Origin: Winogradskya consettensis
GTDB lineage: Bacteria; Actinomycetota; Actinomycetes; Mycobacteriales; Micromonosporaceae
DNA length: 64,000 bases
Direction of reading: 5' to 3'
NCBI RefSeq assembly: GCF_018332715.1
Contig: NZ_BOQP01000006.1
Coordinates: 310,001 to 374,000, forward strand
Part shown: piece by piece, positions 8,750-16,848 of the stretch
How the letters are laid out: each line of letters starts with the position of its first letter
Position numbering within the stretch: position 1 is the first letter of the stretch
The notes under the pieces: generated by a model
Told to the model about the DNA's origin: nothing
The model's database searches: none
Seen by the model: the letters and a program-made list of their open reading frames with translations, nothing else
Position numbers and translations under genes: made by a program

Positions 8750-9958
8750 TCAGAGAATCGCCTCCAGCTGCGCCACGGCGTGGTCGATCTCCTCGGCGGT
8801 GACCACCAGCGGCGGAGCGAGCCGGATCGTCGAACCGTGCGTGTCCTTAGCGAGCACGCCGCGAGCCGCGAGCCGTTCGACTGCCTGCCGACCGGTCATC
8901 AGGGCCGGATCGATGTCGACGCCGGCCCAGAGCCCACGTCCTCGCACCGCGAGCACACCCCTGCCGACCAGGGCGTTCAGGCCATCGTGCAGCCGGGCAC
9001 CGAGCTCCGCCGAGCGCTGCTGGAATTCGCCCGTCTCCAGCAGCCGGACCACCGCGGTGCCCACGGCGCAGGCCAGCGGGTTGCCGCCGAACGTCGAGCC
9101 GTGCTCACCGGGCTTCAGCACGCCGAGCACCGACCGGTCCGCGGCCACCGCCGACACCGGCACGATGCCGCCGCCCAGCGCCTTCCCGAGCAGGTACATG
9201 TCCGGAACGACACCCTCGTGCTCCATGGCGAAGGTCTTACCCGTGCGCCCCAGACCGGACTGGATCTCGTCGGCGATCAGCAGGACGTTCTCCGTCGTGC
9301 ACAGCTCCCGTACCCCGGCGAAGTAGCCTGCCGGCGGCACGAGCACGCCAGCCTCGCCCTGGATGGGTTCGAGGAGCACCGCCACCGTGTTCGGCCCGAC
9401 GGCGGCTTCCAGCGCGCCCAGGTCGCCGTACGGAACAATCTTGAAGCCCGGGGTGTACGGCCCGAAGTCGTCACGCGCATCCGGATCGGTCGAAAAGCTG
9501 ATGATCGTGGTGGTACGCCCGTGGAAGTTGCCGTCCGCAACGACGATCTCCGCCTGCCCGTCCGGCACACCCTTGACCTGGTATCCCCACTTACGGGCAA
9601 CCTTGATGCCGGTCTCCACGGCCTCAGCGCCGGTGTTCATCGGCAGCACGAGCTCCTTGCCGCAGAGCTCCGCGAGCCCCTGGCAGAACGTCGCGAACTG
9701 GTCGTGCACGAACGCCCGGCTGGTCAGCGTGAGCCGGTCCAGCTGGGCATGCGCGGCAGCGATCAGATCGGGTTGCCGGTGACCGAAGTTCAGCGCCGAG
9801 TAGCCGGCGAGAAAGTCCAGGTAGCGGCGGCCGTCGACATCGGTCACCCAGGCGCCCTCAGCGTCGGAGATCACCACCGGCAGCGGGTGGTAGTTGTGCG
9901 CGGTCCAACGTTCGGCGGCCTCGAGCTCTCCGGGCGTACGCATATCAAGGTCCGTCAT
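8750..9958 (-). CDS. rocD: ornithine aminotransferase
   Basis: A PLP-dependent class-III aminotransferase (402 residues), converting ornithine plus 2-oxoglutarate to glutamate semialdehyde plus glutamate. Family blocks are clear: LDFLAGYSALNFGHRQP near the N-terminus, MNTGAEAVETGIKVARKWGY, VADGNFHGRTTT, LLEPIQGEAG, LIADEIQSGLGRTGK and the PLP-lysine segment LLGKALGGGIVPVSA, then HGSTFGGNPLAC. AAGGGGAG lies just before its ATG. The ATG overlaps the stop of a 30-codon ORF, which itself overlaps ddaH, so all three are probably translated in a chain. Together with DdaH it suggests catabolism of arginine-type compounds to glutamate. Confidence 0.93.
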   Translation of the reverse strand: MTDLDMRTPGELEAAERWTAHNYHPLPVVISDAEGAWVTDVDGRRYLDFLAGYSALNFGHRQPDLIAAAHAQLDRLTLTSRAFVHDQFATFCQGLAELCGKELVLPMNTGAEAVETGIKVARKWGYQVKGVPDGQAEIVVADGNFHGRTTTIISFSTDPDARDDFGPYTPGFKIVPYGDLGALEAAVGPNTVAVLLEPIQGEAGVLVPPAGYFAGVRELCTTENVLLIADEIQSGLGRTGKTFAMEHEGVVPDMYLLGKALGGGIVPVSAVAADRSVLGVLKPGEHGSTFGGNPLACAVGTAVVRLLETGEFQQRSAELGARLHDGLNALVGRGVLAVRGRGLWAGVDIDPALMTGRQAVERLAARGVLAKDTHGSTIRLAPPLVVTAEEIDHAVAQLEAIL

Positions 9959-10047
9959 GCTGAGCTCCCCTTCGTCATGCCCTTCTGGCCCTCGCCGTCA
10001 AGGCCGTGTTTCGCGAACGCTGAGCGCAGCTCGGTGCAGTCGCTCAT
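9955..10047 (-). CDS. 30-aa ORF coupling ddaH and rocD
   Basis: A short open frame (starts MSDCTELRSAFAKHG, ends TKGSSA). Its ATG overlaps the ddaH stop (ATGA) and its own stop overlaps the rocD ATG (ATGA). GGAGG ends seven bases before its ATG, inside the last ddaH codons. Its 3' end carries the AAGGGGAG that serves rocD. No homology is recognised. It could be a true small protein, a remnant of a longer one, or only a ribosome bridge that couples the two enzymes. The double overlap and proper ribosome-binding site are direct observations; function is unknown. Confidence 0.5.
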   Translation of the reverse strand: MSDCTELRSAFAKHGLDGEGQKGMTKGSSA

Positions 10048-10847
10048 GACCTGACCTCCAGCGTGCAGCACTTGGGGCCGCCGCCGGCCTTGCGCAGCTC
10101 GCTCACATCAACCCCGACGGTCCGGTATCCGGCGGCCTGCAGGGCCGCGGTCAGCGCGGTGGCCTGGACCGGAAGCACGACGGTACGTCCGTCGCTGACC
10201 GCGTTGAGGCCCAGTACCTCGGCATCCTCGGGCGTCGCGATGACGGCGTCCGGGAAGAGCTGCCGCAGCACGGCCTGAGAGCCGGGCGAGAAGGCCGACG
10301 GAAGGTACGCGACATTGCGCTCGTCCAGCACGCACAGCGCGGTGTCCAGGTGGTAGTACGCGGGGTCGACCAGCTGCAGTGTGATCACCGGCCGGCCGAA
10401 CACCTCCTGCACCTGCGCGTGGGCCGCGTGGGCGGTGCGGAAGCCCGTGCCCGCGAGCAGCACGTCACCGGCGAGCAGGATGTCGCCTTCGCCCTCGTTG
10501 GTGTGCTTCGAGTCGACCGTTTCGAAGCCTGCGCTCTCGAACCAGGCCTTGTACGCGGGGCCCTCGTCGGCGCGCTCGGCGTCCCGGAACTGGACGGCGA
10601 GCACCTTGCCGCCGACGACCGTGGCGCCGTTCGCGGCGAAGACCATGTCGGGCAGGCCGGGCAGGGGCTCGATCAGGTCGACGGTGTGGCCGAGGTCGAG
10701 GAAAGTCTGCCGCAGATTTTCCCACTGGCTGACGGCCAGGGCGTTGTCGTACGGAGCCGTCGGATCCATCCACGGATTGATCCGGTAGGTGACGGCGAAG
10801 TGGGTGGGCCGGCACATCAGGTAGCGCCGGGCGGCAGCGGTCGTCAT
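10044..10847 (-). CDS. ddaH: dimethylarginine dimethylaminohydrolase-type amidinotransferase-fold hydrolase
   Basis: A 267-residue enzyme of the amidinotransferase/pentein superfamily. DDAH-type blocks: CRPTHFAVTYRINPWMD at the N-terminus, GLPDMVFAANGA, EGEGDILLAGDVLLAGTGFRTAHAAH (catalytic His region), QLVDPAYYHLDTALCVLD and a C-terminal GGGPKCCTLEV bearing the likely nucleophilic Cys. Such enzymes hydrolyse methylarginines (or related guanidines) to citrulline and an amine. It heads an operon with a 30-aa ORF and rocD. No regulator gene is adjacent; CGTTGCG repeats lie upstream. Strict arginine deiminase activity is an alternative. Confidence 0.85.
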   Translation of the reverse strand: MTTAAARRYLMCRPTHFAVTYRINPWMDPTAPYDNALAVSQWENLRQTFLDLGHTVDLIEPLPGLPDMVFAANGATVVGGKVLAVQFRDAERADEGPAYKAWFESAGFETVDSKHTNEGEGDILLAGDVLLAGTGFRTAHAAHAQVQEVFGRPVITLQLVDPAYYHLDTALCVLDERNVAYLPSAFSPGSQAVLRQLFPDAVIATPEDAEVLGLNAVSDGRTVVLPVQATALTAALQAAGYRTVGVDVSELRKAGGGPKCCTLEVRS

Positions 10848-10892
10848 GGGCCCAACGCTATGCGGGAAAGCCCTGCGCAGAGCCTAGATCAC

Positions 10893-10951
10893 CGTTGCGC
10901 ACCCGCGAAGAATCGTTGCGTCATGGGCCCTTGCGCCGACGATTCGTTGCG
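10893..10951. promoter_or_regulatory. three helically phased CGTTGCG repeats upstream of ddaH
   Basis: CGTTGCG occurs at 10893-10899, 10914-10920 and 10945-10951 in the same orientation, offsets of 21 and 31 bp (two and three helical turns). A related CTTGCGC lies between the last two. The block is 46-104 bp upstream of the ddaH start. It looks like a multi-site operator, for example for an Lrp/AsnC-type or arginine-responsive regulator; the regulator is not identified. Confidence 0.5.
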
Positions 10952-11002
10952 CGTGCCTTTGGGAGGCTTTTGCGCGCTTTGCGTCGCGGAGCCGGCAGAT
11001 CG

Positions 11003-11046
11003 CCAACCAGGAGATCATCAGCCAGGAGCTAGTCAGCCAGGAGCCG
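11003..11046. repeat. 15-bp tandem triplicate
   Basis: CCAGGAG recurs at 11007, 11022 and 11037 within three 15-bp units of the type CAGCCAGGAGCTAGT. Non-coding. Confidence 0.7.
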
Positions 11047-11248
11047 GACATGCGTCGGGGGCGGCGAACCGCCGCCCCCGCACAACGTCGCGGTGCCAAC
11101 CCCGAGCCGGTCGACGGTGATCGCCGTTCGGACTGTTCCGCACTTTCCAGCGAACCGCCGGATGTTTTCGGGGCGGGCCGGCGGTCAGCCGACCCGGTTC
11201 CGAGGGGTCACCGGGGGCGCATCGCCTCCGGTGACATCGATTTACCCG

Positions 11249-11968
11249 TCAGAATCGATTTACAAACTGTGTGTCAAGCCACTCCCGCAGGCTGCTGACC
11301 GGCTGCATGTCGGTGCCGAGCCAGGACAGCGCACCGGCCAGGGCGAGCACGCCGACGACGATCGCGCCGAGCGCGAGCACCATGCCGAGCAGGGCGTCGG
11401 TCTTGCCGGCGATGTGCCGCTTGCCGGTCGCGTGGATGCCGGCGAGGGAGAGTACGAGGGCGAGCACCGCGACGCCGATGCCGTATCCCAGCAGCGGCCC
11501 GGAGAGCACCAGCAGCGCGGCCACGACCCCGGTGATCAGGCCGAGCATGGCGAGGAGGCTGGCCCGGGGCTTGGGGCCCGCAACCACCGGCGCCGGCGCG
11601 GGCCGGGTCTCGGTGACGGTGTCGGTCCTGACGGCGGTGTCGGCCTTGACGGCGGTGTCGGTCTTGAAGGCGGTATCGGTGGCACGCACCGGCCTGAGCT
11701 CGGTGGTCGTGTTGTCAGAATCGCTCGGCGCGACGGTGGCGTTGGTCCGCGGCGCGGGCGGGGGCGGGGTGGCGCGCCGGGCCTCTTCGCGGCGCTCGGC
11801 TTCCTGACGCTCCGCCTCGCGACGCTTGGTGAGCACGGTGGCCCGCTCGTCGGCTGCGGGTGCGGTGCTGATCTCTTCGGTCTTCGCCTCCGTACGCGCG
11901 GAGATCGGCGCACGGTCCTCGGTCTCAGTAACGGTGTCGGACTGGCGGGAGAATGTAGGGATCCTCAC
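11249..11968 (-). CDS. hypothetical membrane protein with charged, repeat-bearing N-terminus
   Basis: A 239-residue protein not assigned to a known family. GTG at 11968 is the start, with GGAGGT six bases before it. Residues 1-135 are polar: a Glu/Arg-rich stretch (KRREAERQEAERREEARR, probably helical or coiled) and a Thr/Asp repeat TDTAFKTDTAVKADTAVRTD encoded by 18-bp DNA repeats near 11620-11675. Residues about 140-225 hold three hydrophobic segments separated by short loops (SLLAMLGLITGVVAALLVL; YGIGVAVLALVLSLAGI; LLGMVLALGAIVVGVLALAG). The layout matches the many actinobacterial DUF4190-like small membrane proteins, but this is only a resemblance. Function unknown. Confidence 0.7.
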   Translation of the reverse strand: MRIPTFSRQSDTVTETEDRAPISARTEAKTEEISTAPAADERATVLTKRREAERQEAERREEARRATPPPPAPRTNATVAPSDSDNTTTELRPVRATDTAFKTDTAVKADTAVRTDTVTETRPAPAPVVAGPKPRASLLAMLGLITGVVAALLVLSGPLLGYGIGVAVLALVLSLAGIHATGKRHIAGKTDALLGMVLALGAIVVGVLALAGALSWLGTDMQPVSSLREWLDTQFVNRF

Positions 11969-12037
11969 GTCAGCACCTCCTTCGCAAGCCTTCGGGGGAT
12001 GACGTGGCTATACCCCGACGGGCCACAGTGCACACAA

Positions 12038-12065
12038 ACGGGCGCGCGGCTGGCCGCGCGCCCGT
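12038..12065 (-). terminator. strong terminator after clpP
   Basis: Perfect 12-bp stem ACGGGCGCGCGG / CCGCGCGCCCGT with loop CTGG. Read on the minus strand it is followed by TTGTGTG, and it lies 78 bp past the clpP stop. Confidence 0.8.
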
Positions 12066-12142
12066 TCGGTTTACTGCTCTATCTGCAGGTCAGACCGGCA
12101 GTTATCAGGTCAGATCCACCCTCTCACAGGGTGAGATCCGAA

Positions 12143-12751
12143 TCAGACCAGCGCCGAGGAGTTCGGCACGTCGGCCGCCTTGGCGATCACGTGGTCGACG
12201 ATGCCGTAGTCCTTGGCCTCCTGCGCCGTGAACCAGCGGTCACGATCGGAGTCGCGGTTGATCTCCTCCGGGGTGTGCCCGGTGTGGAACGCGATCCTGT
12301 CGTTCATCACGTGCTTGATGTGCAGCATGCTCTCGGCCTGGATGGCGATGTCGGCCGCGGTGCCGCCGATGCCGCCGGAGAGCTGGTGCATCATCACCCG
12401 TGCGTGGGGCAGTGCGTAACGCTTGCCGGCGGTGCCCGCGCAGAGCAGGAACTGGCCCATGGAGGCCGCCATGCCCATCGCGATGGTCGCCACGTCGTTC
12501 TTGATGTACTGCATCGTGTCGTACACCGCCATGCCGGCGCTGATGGAGCCGCCCGGCGAGTTGATGTACAGCGCGATGTCCTTCTCGCTGTCGGAGGAAG
12601 CGAGCAGCAGCATCTGCGCACAGATGCGGTTCGTCACCTCGTCGTTGACCTCGCTGCCGAGGAAAATGATGCGCTCCCGGAGCAGCCGGTCGAAGACCTG
12701 GTCGTCAAAGGATGCGCCACCCGCCCGCATCACAAGCTCGTCAACACTCAT
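12143..12751 (-). CDS. clpP: ATP-dependent Clp protease proteolytic subunit
   Basis: Self-compartmentalising serine protease subunit (202 residues). The triad is visible: S97 in GMAASMGQ, H122 in VMMHQ, D171 in DSDRDRWF; LYINSPGGSISAGMAVYD is the handle/oligomerisation region. The start is ATG at 12751 preceded by GAGAGGGTGGG, rather than ATG at 12769. It stands alone: no second clpP, clpX or tig is adjacent, unlike the housekeeping clpP1P2-clpX locus. It may be an additional, stress-type ClpP (actinobacteria often carry several); this is inference. A terminator follows. Confidence 0.9.
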   Translation of the reverse strand: MSVDELVMRAGGASFDDQVFDRLLRERIIFLGSEVNDEVTNRICAQMLLLASSDSEKDIALYINSPGGSISAGMAVYDTMQYIKNDVATIAMGMAASMGQFLLCAGTAGKRYALPHARVMMHQLSGGIGGTAADIAIQAESMLHIKHVMNDRIAFHTGHTPEEINRDSDRDRWFTAQEAKDYGIVDHVIAKAADVPNSSALV

Positions 12752-12870
12752 GGACCCACCCTCTCGCACCGGCCGGGGGACGGCAGCACCGACCCGGCAT
12801 CAGACGCTTACTACCTTCCCTTTTAACGCTGCCACTGCCCAGTGATTCCCCTAAGGGCGAAAGCCGATGA

Positions 12871-13926
12871 TCAGCCGACCGGGGTGCGCCGGGCGACCCA
12901 GTCGGTGGTCAGCGGACGCGGGCGGGGCTTGTTCTCCTCGACCCAGGTGTCGATGCGGGCCCACCAGTCGTACAGCCAGGCGATGCGCTCCTGTTCACCG
13001 GCGGGTATCTCCTCCGGCGGGACACTCCAGAACCGCATCACGAGGTGTTTGTCCATGGGCAGCTCACGCCAGACGTCAGCCACCGTGATCATCTTGTCGA
13101 GCCCGGTGTGGGCCACGAAGATCACTCCGGCATCGGGGGCCGCCTCGATGGCCGCGAGCAGGCCGCCCGGCTTCGGGGGCAGCAGGTTGCGGAGGCGTTC
13201 GGCCCGCTCGGCCATGTCCTCCATGCCCTTGGCACGCAGCCAGGCGATAGCCCGTACCCGTCGCCTGGGGGTGAAGTTTCCCCCCTCGGGGAAGATCACG
13301 AACGCGTCGTTCTCGTCGAGGCCTTTCGCGAGGGCCCCGACCTCCCTCTCGAGATCGCCGTTGCCGGGACGCCCCGGTGTGATGAACCGGTTGGGCAGGC
13401 GGTTGAGGAGAACGTCGACCGCCGGGTCCCACTGCAGGGTGGCCTTGAGCACGATGCGCGGCTCGCGGTCGAACCAGTTGACCAGCCCGTGGATCAGGAT
13501 GAACGAGTCGCCCGGGCCCGCGTGCCGGCTGGCCACGATCTCCGGCCGCCCCGGCATCCCGGTGTCGGGGTCGGTGCCGACCACGTCGATGGTCAGGTGC
13601 AGCGACCATTTGGCCAGCCAGAAGAGCACACCCAGAAACTTGCCGGTGAGTACGTAGTGAGCGCGCTGGAACGCTGGGGTACGAATCTTCCAGCCGAAGC
13701 CCGAGGCCACCCAGAGAACCGCCAGGCTGACCAGCGCGGCCGCGTCCCAGACCACATACGCGACAGCCAGGAACGCCAGCCGCGGGACACGCAGGTGACC
13801 GGGCACGAGCGGCGAGACGGCAAGGGCCACCAGCAACCAGACCGGCAGCGTCGTGACCAGCGCGAAGGCGAGGACCACCACGAGGGGTGCGATGACGAAG
13901 TGCCGGATCCAGCGGGGTGGGATCAT
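12871..13926 (-). CDS. membrane-associated PlsC-type acyltransferase
   Basis: A 351-residue 1-acylglycerol-3-phosphate acyltransferase-family protein. Two or three N-terminal hydrophobic segments (residues about 8-35, 45-80) precede the acyltransferase domain with HAGPGD (HX4D, near residue 135) and FPEGGNF (near 218). Acyl transfer to a lysophospholipid or other lipid at the membrane is expected. It lies one base after the patatin-like gene, so a lipase and an acyltransferase are produced together, suggesting phospholipid acyl-chain remodelling. The N-terminal membrane part and the GGN instead of GT after FPEG make it atypical compared with housekeeping PlsC. Confidence 0.82.
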   Translation of the reverse strand: MIPPRWIRHFVIAPLVVVLAFALVTTLPVWLLVALAVSPLVPGHLRVPRLAFLAVAYVVWDAAALVSLAVLWVASGFGWKIRTPAFQRAHYVLTGKFLGVLFWLAKWSLHLTIDVVGTDPDTGMPGRPEIVASRHAGPGDSFILIHGLVNWFDREPRIVLKATLQWDPAVDVLLNRLPNRFITPGRPGNGDLEREVGALAKGLDENDAFVIFPEGGNFTPRRRVRAIAWLRAKGMEDMAERAERLRNLLPPKPGGLLAAIEAAPDAGVIFVAHTGLDKMITVADVWRELPMDKHLVMRFWSVPPEEIPAGEQERIAWLYDWWARIDTWVEENKPRPRPLTTDWVARRTPVG

Positions 13927-13927
13927 C

Positions 13928-14776
13928 TCAGGCGCCGATGCCCGGCGAGGGGGTCACATTCGCGGAGAGGTAACGCCGGGAGGCCGTGTAGGCGCGGCTT
14001 ATCCGCCGGCCCGAGGCGGCCATGTCGCGATAGGCCCAGGGCGAGTCGTCCCGGCTCTCGCCGCCGCCGGTAGGAAGAACGTGCACCCGTACATCGTCGG
14101 GCAACGAGGCAAGCTCCCGCGCGAACCGGTGCCGCCGGGCGATCTCGAACGCGACCTGCGCGACCTCCCACGGCCGGCGTGGCGCAACGAGCGGGCGCTC
14201 GATCCGCCCGACCTGGAGCACAAAAATAAGTTTGGCGCCGAGCCGGACCGCCTCCCCGATCGGGATCGAGTTGACGATGCCCCCGTCGACGAAGTGCTCA
14301 CCCCCGATCTCCATCGGCGGCAGCAGACCCGGCACCGACGACGAGGCGAGCACCGCGTCGACCAGCGGCCCGCTGTCGAACCAGTGCTCGGCAGCCCGCT
14401 CGATGCTCGCCGCGCAGCAGTGGAACGGCACCTTCAGGTCGCCGAAAGAGGCATTCTCGCCCAGCTCCGAGATGAGCAGCCGCCGCAACGGCATCGGTGA
14501 GTGCAGGTGCGTCCGGGCCGCGAACCGCCGGACCTGGCGCGCGATGCTGTCGCCGTACACCTCGGCAGCCTCGGGCGACGACCAGAGCCGGACCAGCCGC
14601 TCGGTGACGGCCTCACTGGGATCGGCGGCCACCAGCGCACCATTGACCGCACCGATCGACGTCCCGACCACCAGATCGGGGCGGTAACCACCACGAAAGA
14701 GCGCCCGCAGCATGCCGACCTGAACGGCGCCGAGGACCCCTCCCCCGCCGAGCACAAACGCGACCGGATTCTGCAT
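13928..14776 (-). CDS. patatin-like phospholipase
   Basis: A 282-residue patatin-family lipid acyl hydrolase. The oxyanion hole FVLGGGGVLGAVQVGML is at residues 5-21, the nucleophile in VVGTSIGAVNGAL (GTSIG, near residue 38) and the catalytic Asp in HFVDGGIVNSIPIG (DGG, near 160). ATG at 14776 gives the canonical MQNPVAFVLGGGG start; ATG at 14812 only adds an unrelated leader. It resembles the RssA/YchK-like soluble group. The downstream acyltransferase begins one base after its stop, so coupled hydrolysis and re-acylation of phospholipids is a reasonable inference. Confidence 0.88.
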   Translation of the reverse strand: MQNPVAFVLGGGGVLGAVQVGMLRALFRGGYRPDLVVGTSIGAVNGALVAADPSEAVTERLVRLWSSPEAAEVYGDSIARQVRRFAARTHLHSPMPLRRLLISELGENASFGDLKVPFHCCAASIERAAEHWFDSGPLVDAVLASSSVPGLLPPMEIGGEHFVDGGIVNSIPIGEAVRLGAKLIFVLQVGRIERPLVAPRRPWEVAQVAFEIARRHRFARELASLPDDVRVHVLPTGGGESRDDSPWAYRDMAASGRRISRAYTASRRYLSANVTPSPGIGA

Positions 14777-14845
14777 ACACCCATCGTTCCACGCCCCGTA
14801 AGAAGCGATCACGCCGCAAGCAAAGCGACCGCCGAAGCGGGCGAG

Positions 14846-14900
14846 GCGATCACGCCGAGGTGGGCGAGGCGATCACGCCGAGGTGGGCGAGGCGATCAGG
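14846..14900. repeat. 23-bp tandem repeat
   Basis: Two 23-bp units beginning GCGATCACGCCGAGG (14846-14868, 14869-14891) plus a partial third (GCGATCAGG). Confidence 0.75.
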
Positions 14901-15000
14901 CCGAGGAGCGGGCCGATTGGTCCCAGTCGACGCCGGTGAGTGCAGCGACGCCCCTTGAGGGCGGCCACTCCCGGGAAAGCAGCCCACGAGAGCGGCCCCG

Positions 15001-15086
15001 CCCGGGAGAGCAGCCCGGGAGAGCAGCCCGGGAGAGCAGCCCGGGAGAGCAGCCCGGGAGAGCAGCCCGGGAGAGCAGCCCGGGAG
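15001..15086. repeat. 13-bp tandem repeat, about 6.6 exact copies
   Basis: Exact direct units CCCGGGAGAGCAG from 15001 to 15086, preceded by two degenerate units (14970-14995). Confidence 0.9.
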
Positions 15087-15148
15087 GACAGCGACGCCGC
15101 CCCGGCCCGCCGCCCCCGGCCCGCCGCATCCGGACCAGGGCCGATCAC

Positions 15149-15187
15149 CGAAAGGTTGTGCACAATTAAATTGTGCACAACCTTTCG
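15149..15187. promoter_or_regulatory. 39-bp perfect palindrome, MarR/OhrR-operator-like core
   Basis: Nineteen-base arms (15149-15167 and 15169-15187) match perfectly around a single A. Each arm contains the 10-bp palindrome TTGTGCACAA, and the centre reads CACAATTAAATTGTG, close to the Bacillus OhrR operator TACAATTAAATTGTA. Found 370 bp upstream of the patatin gene and 230 bp past the chitinase stop; no ohr or marR gene is nearby. It could be an operator for a distant regulator or a hairpin. Confidence 0.6.
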
Positions 15188-15418
15188 CACTGGGGACGGA
15201 GGAATCGCCGCGAACGGAGCACTGGCGGCCGCACCAAAAGGCCCTGACCGCCACACGCCACCGCCACCGCCACACGCCAGTGCCAGTGCCACCGCCACCG
15301 CGAGTGCCGCGCGGAGCGCGGGAATCTGCTCGGCCTGGTCAAACACCTCGCGACGGATCAACGGTCGGACCAGAGGCCCGCGGGCCGGTCAAAGCCGGGC
15401 CGGCCGGTCGCTCGAGAG

Positions 15419-16810
15419 TCAGCCGAGGCCGTTGAGGAACGGCTCGTGGGCGTTCTGGAACTCGTAGCTGTAGAAGTGGTCCCAGTTGATCGACCAGGTC
15501 ATCAGCCCTCGGAAACCGGGGTTGGTCCCGCTGCGAACCGTGTAGCCGCCACAGTTCGTCCCCTTGACCAGGCAGGTGACCGCCTGCTGGATCGCGGCCG
15601 GTGCGACGTAGCCGTTGCCGGCGCTGACCGAGGAGGGGGCTCCGAAGGCGATCTGGTCCTCGCGCAGGGCCGGGAACAGGTTGGCCGTGTTGCCCGCGAC
15701 CGGGAAGCCGGCGAGCAGCATGTCCGTCATCGCGATGTGGAAGTCGGCGCCGCCCATGCTGTGGTACTGGTTGTCGAGGCCCATGATGGAGCCGCTGTTG
15801 TAGTCCTGGACGTGGAGCACCGTGATGTCGTTGCGCATCGCGTAGATGACCGGCAGGTAGGAGCCCGCGCGGGGGTCCTGGCCGCCCCATGGGCCTGAGC
15901 CGTAGTACTGGTAGCCGAGTTGGACGAAGAACGTCTCCGGGGCCATGGTCAGGACGAAGCCGGCGCCGTAGCGGGCTTTGAGGGACTTGAGGGCGGCGAT
16001 CAGGTTGACGATCACGGGGGTGGTCGGGTTCTTGAAATCCGTGTCGCCCGTGTTCAGGGACAGGGAGTGGCCCTCGAAGTCGATGTCGACGCCGTCCAGG
16101 CCGTACTTGTCGATGATGGCGCTGACCGATGAGACGAAGGTGTCCCGGGCCTGGGTGGTGGTGAGCTGGACCTGGCCGTTGGCGCCGCCGATCGACAGCA
16201 GGACCTTCTTGCCCGCCGCCCGTTTCGCCTTGATGGCGGCGATGAACGCGGCCTCCGACTCGACGCCGGCGCATTCCGTGGCCGGGCAGAGGGTGAAGCG
16301 GATGTCGCCGGAGGTTGCCGAGGTGGGTTCGCCGAACGCCAGGTTGATGATGTCCCAGTCGGCCGGCACATCGGCCATTTTCAGGTAGCCCGAGCCGTTC
16401 AGGAAGCTCGAGTGGAGATACCCGATGAGCGCGTGCTTGGGCAGCCCGCCAACAGGGGGAGGAGTAGTAGGAGGAGTGGTGGGCGGCGTAGTGGTGGGCG
16501 GCGGTGTGGTGGGCGGCGGTGTGGTTGTGGGAGGCGGGGTTGTGGGTGGCGTGGTTCCGCCGCCGCAGGCGCCGTTGTCGGTCCAGACGTCCCATTGGCC
16601 GCTGTGGGTGGCCGGGCTTTCGTTCTGGGTCCACCATTTCGCGGTGTAGTTGTGGCTGTTCTCGGAGGCGGACGTGCCGCCCGTGTAGACGGCGGCGCTG
16701 CTCCACGCCGGGGCGCAGGCGACCGCGGCGCTGGCGGCGGACGCCACGTAGACGGTGGACCCGGCCGCCGCGACGATCGCGACGCAGGTGAGGACTAGGG
16801 ATCGGCGCAT
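15419..16810 (-). CDS. secreted chitinase, CBM5/12 + GH18
   Basis: A 463-residue secreted enzyme. Signal peptide at residues 1-29 (MRRSLVLTCVAIVAAAGS..., cleavage around ASAASA-AVACA). A chitin-binding CBM5/12-type domain follows (ACAPAWSSAAVYTGGTSASENSHNYTAKWW region, about 30-80), then a Thr/Pro linker (TTPPTTPP, about 85-118), then a GH18 domain with the catalytic motif LDGVDIDFEG (DxxDxDxE). Other GH18 blocks are KVLLSIGGANG, FVLTMAPETFF and the C-terminal RGLMTWSINWD. It hydrolyses chitin beta-1,4 bonds outside the cell. GGAGG lies ten bases before the ATG. The gene follows an ABC ATPase gene after a short AT-rich gap that probably holds its own promoter. Confidence 0.93.
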   Translation of the reverse strand: MRRSLVLTCVAIVAAAGSTVYVASAASAAVACAPAWSSAAVYTGGTSASENSHNYTAKWWTQNESPATHSGQWDVWTDNGACGGGTTPPTTPPPTTTPPPTTPPPTTTPPTTPPTTPPPVGGLPKHALIGYLHSSFLNGSGYLKMADVPADWDIINLAFGEPTSATSGDIRFTLCPATECAGVESEAAFIAAIKAKRAAGKKVLLSIGGANGQVQLTTTQARDTFVSSVSAIIDKYGLDGVDIDFEGHSLSLNTGDTDFKNPTTPVIVNLIAALKSLKARYGAGFVLTMAPETFFVQLGYQYYGSGPWGGQDPRAGSYLPVIYAMRNDITVLHVQDYNSGSIMGLDNQYHSMGGADFHIAMTDMLLAGFPVAGNTANLFPALREDQIAFGAPSSVSAGNGYVAPAAIQQAVTCLVKGTNCGGYTVRSGTNPGFRGLMTWSINWDHFYSYEFQNAHEPFLNGLG

Positions 16811-16848
16811 GGGGGGATGGCCTCCAACGTCGGCATATCGACAGTTGG

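Larger units (their letters stand above)
10848..11248. other. ddaH upstream gap
   Basis: A 401-bp region between ddaH and the stop of the next minus-strand gene. It holds phased CGTTGCG heptamers near ddaH and a 15-bp triplicate further out. Open frames across it are short and look like by-products of the repeat; no gene is supported. Confidence 0.6.
14777..15418. other. repeat-rich gap between patatin and chitinase genes
   Basis: A 642-bp region with two tandem repeats (14846-14900, 15001-15086) and a 39-bp perfect palindrome (15149-15187). Short open frames cross it on both strands, but they follow the repeat periodicity or are compositionally odd; no gene is supported. Confidence 0.65.

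Noticed and set aside
10884..11099. 71-codon frame upstream of ddaH with SWLTSSWLMISWLAI
   Set aside because: Hydrophobic repeat is only the translation of the 15-bp triplicate; no RBS.
15001..15086. Possible CRISPR array (short regular repeats)
   Set aside because: Units are contiguous 13-mers without unique spacers; no cas genes.
14940..15467. Plus-strand frame of 175 codons across the repeat and palindrome
   Set aside because: Repeat-derived EQPGRA-type translation; no RBS or domain.
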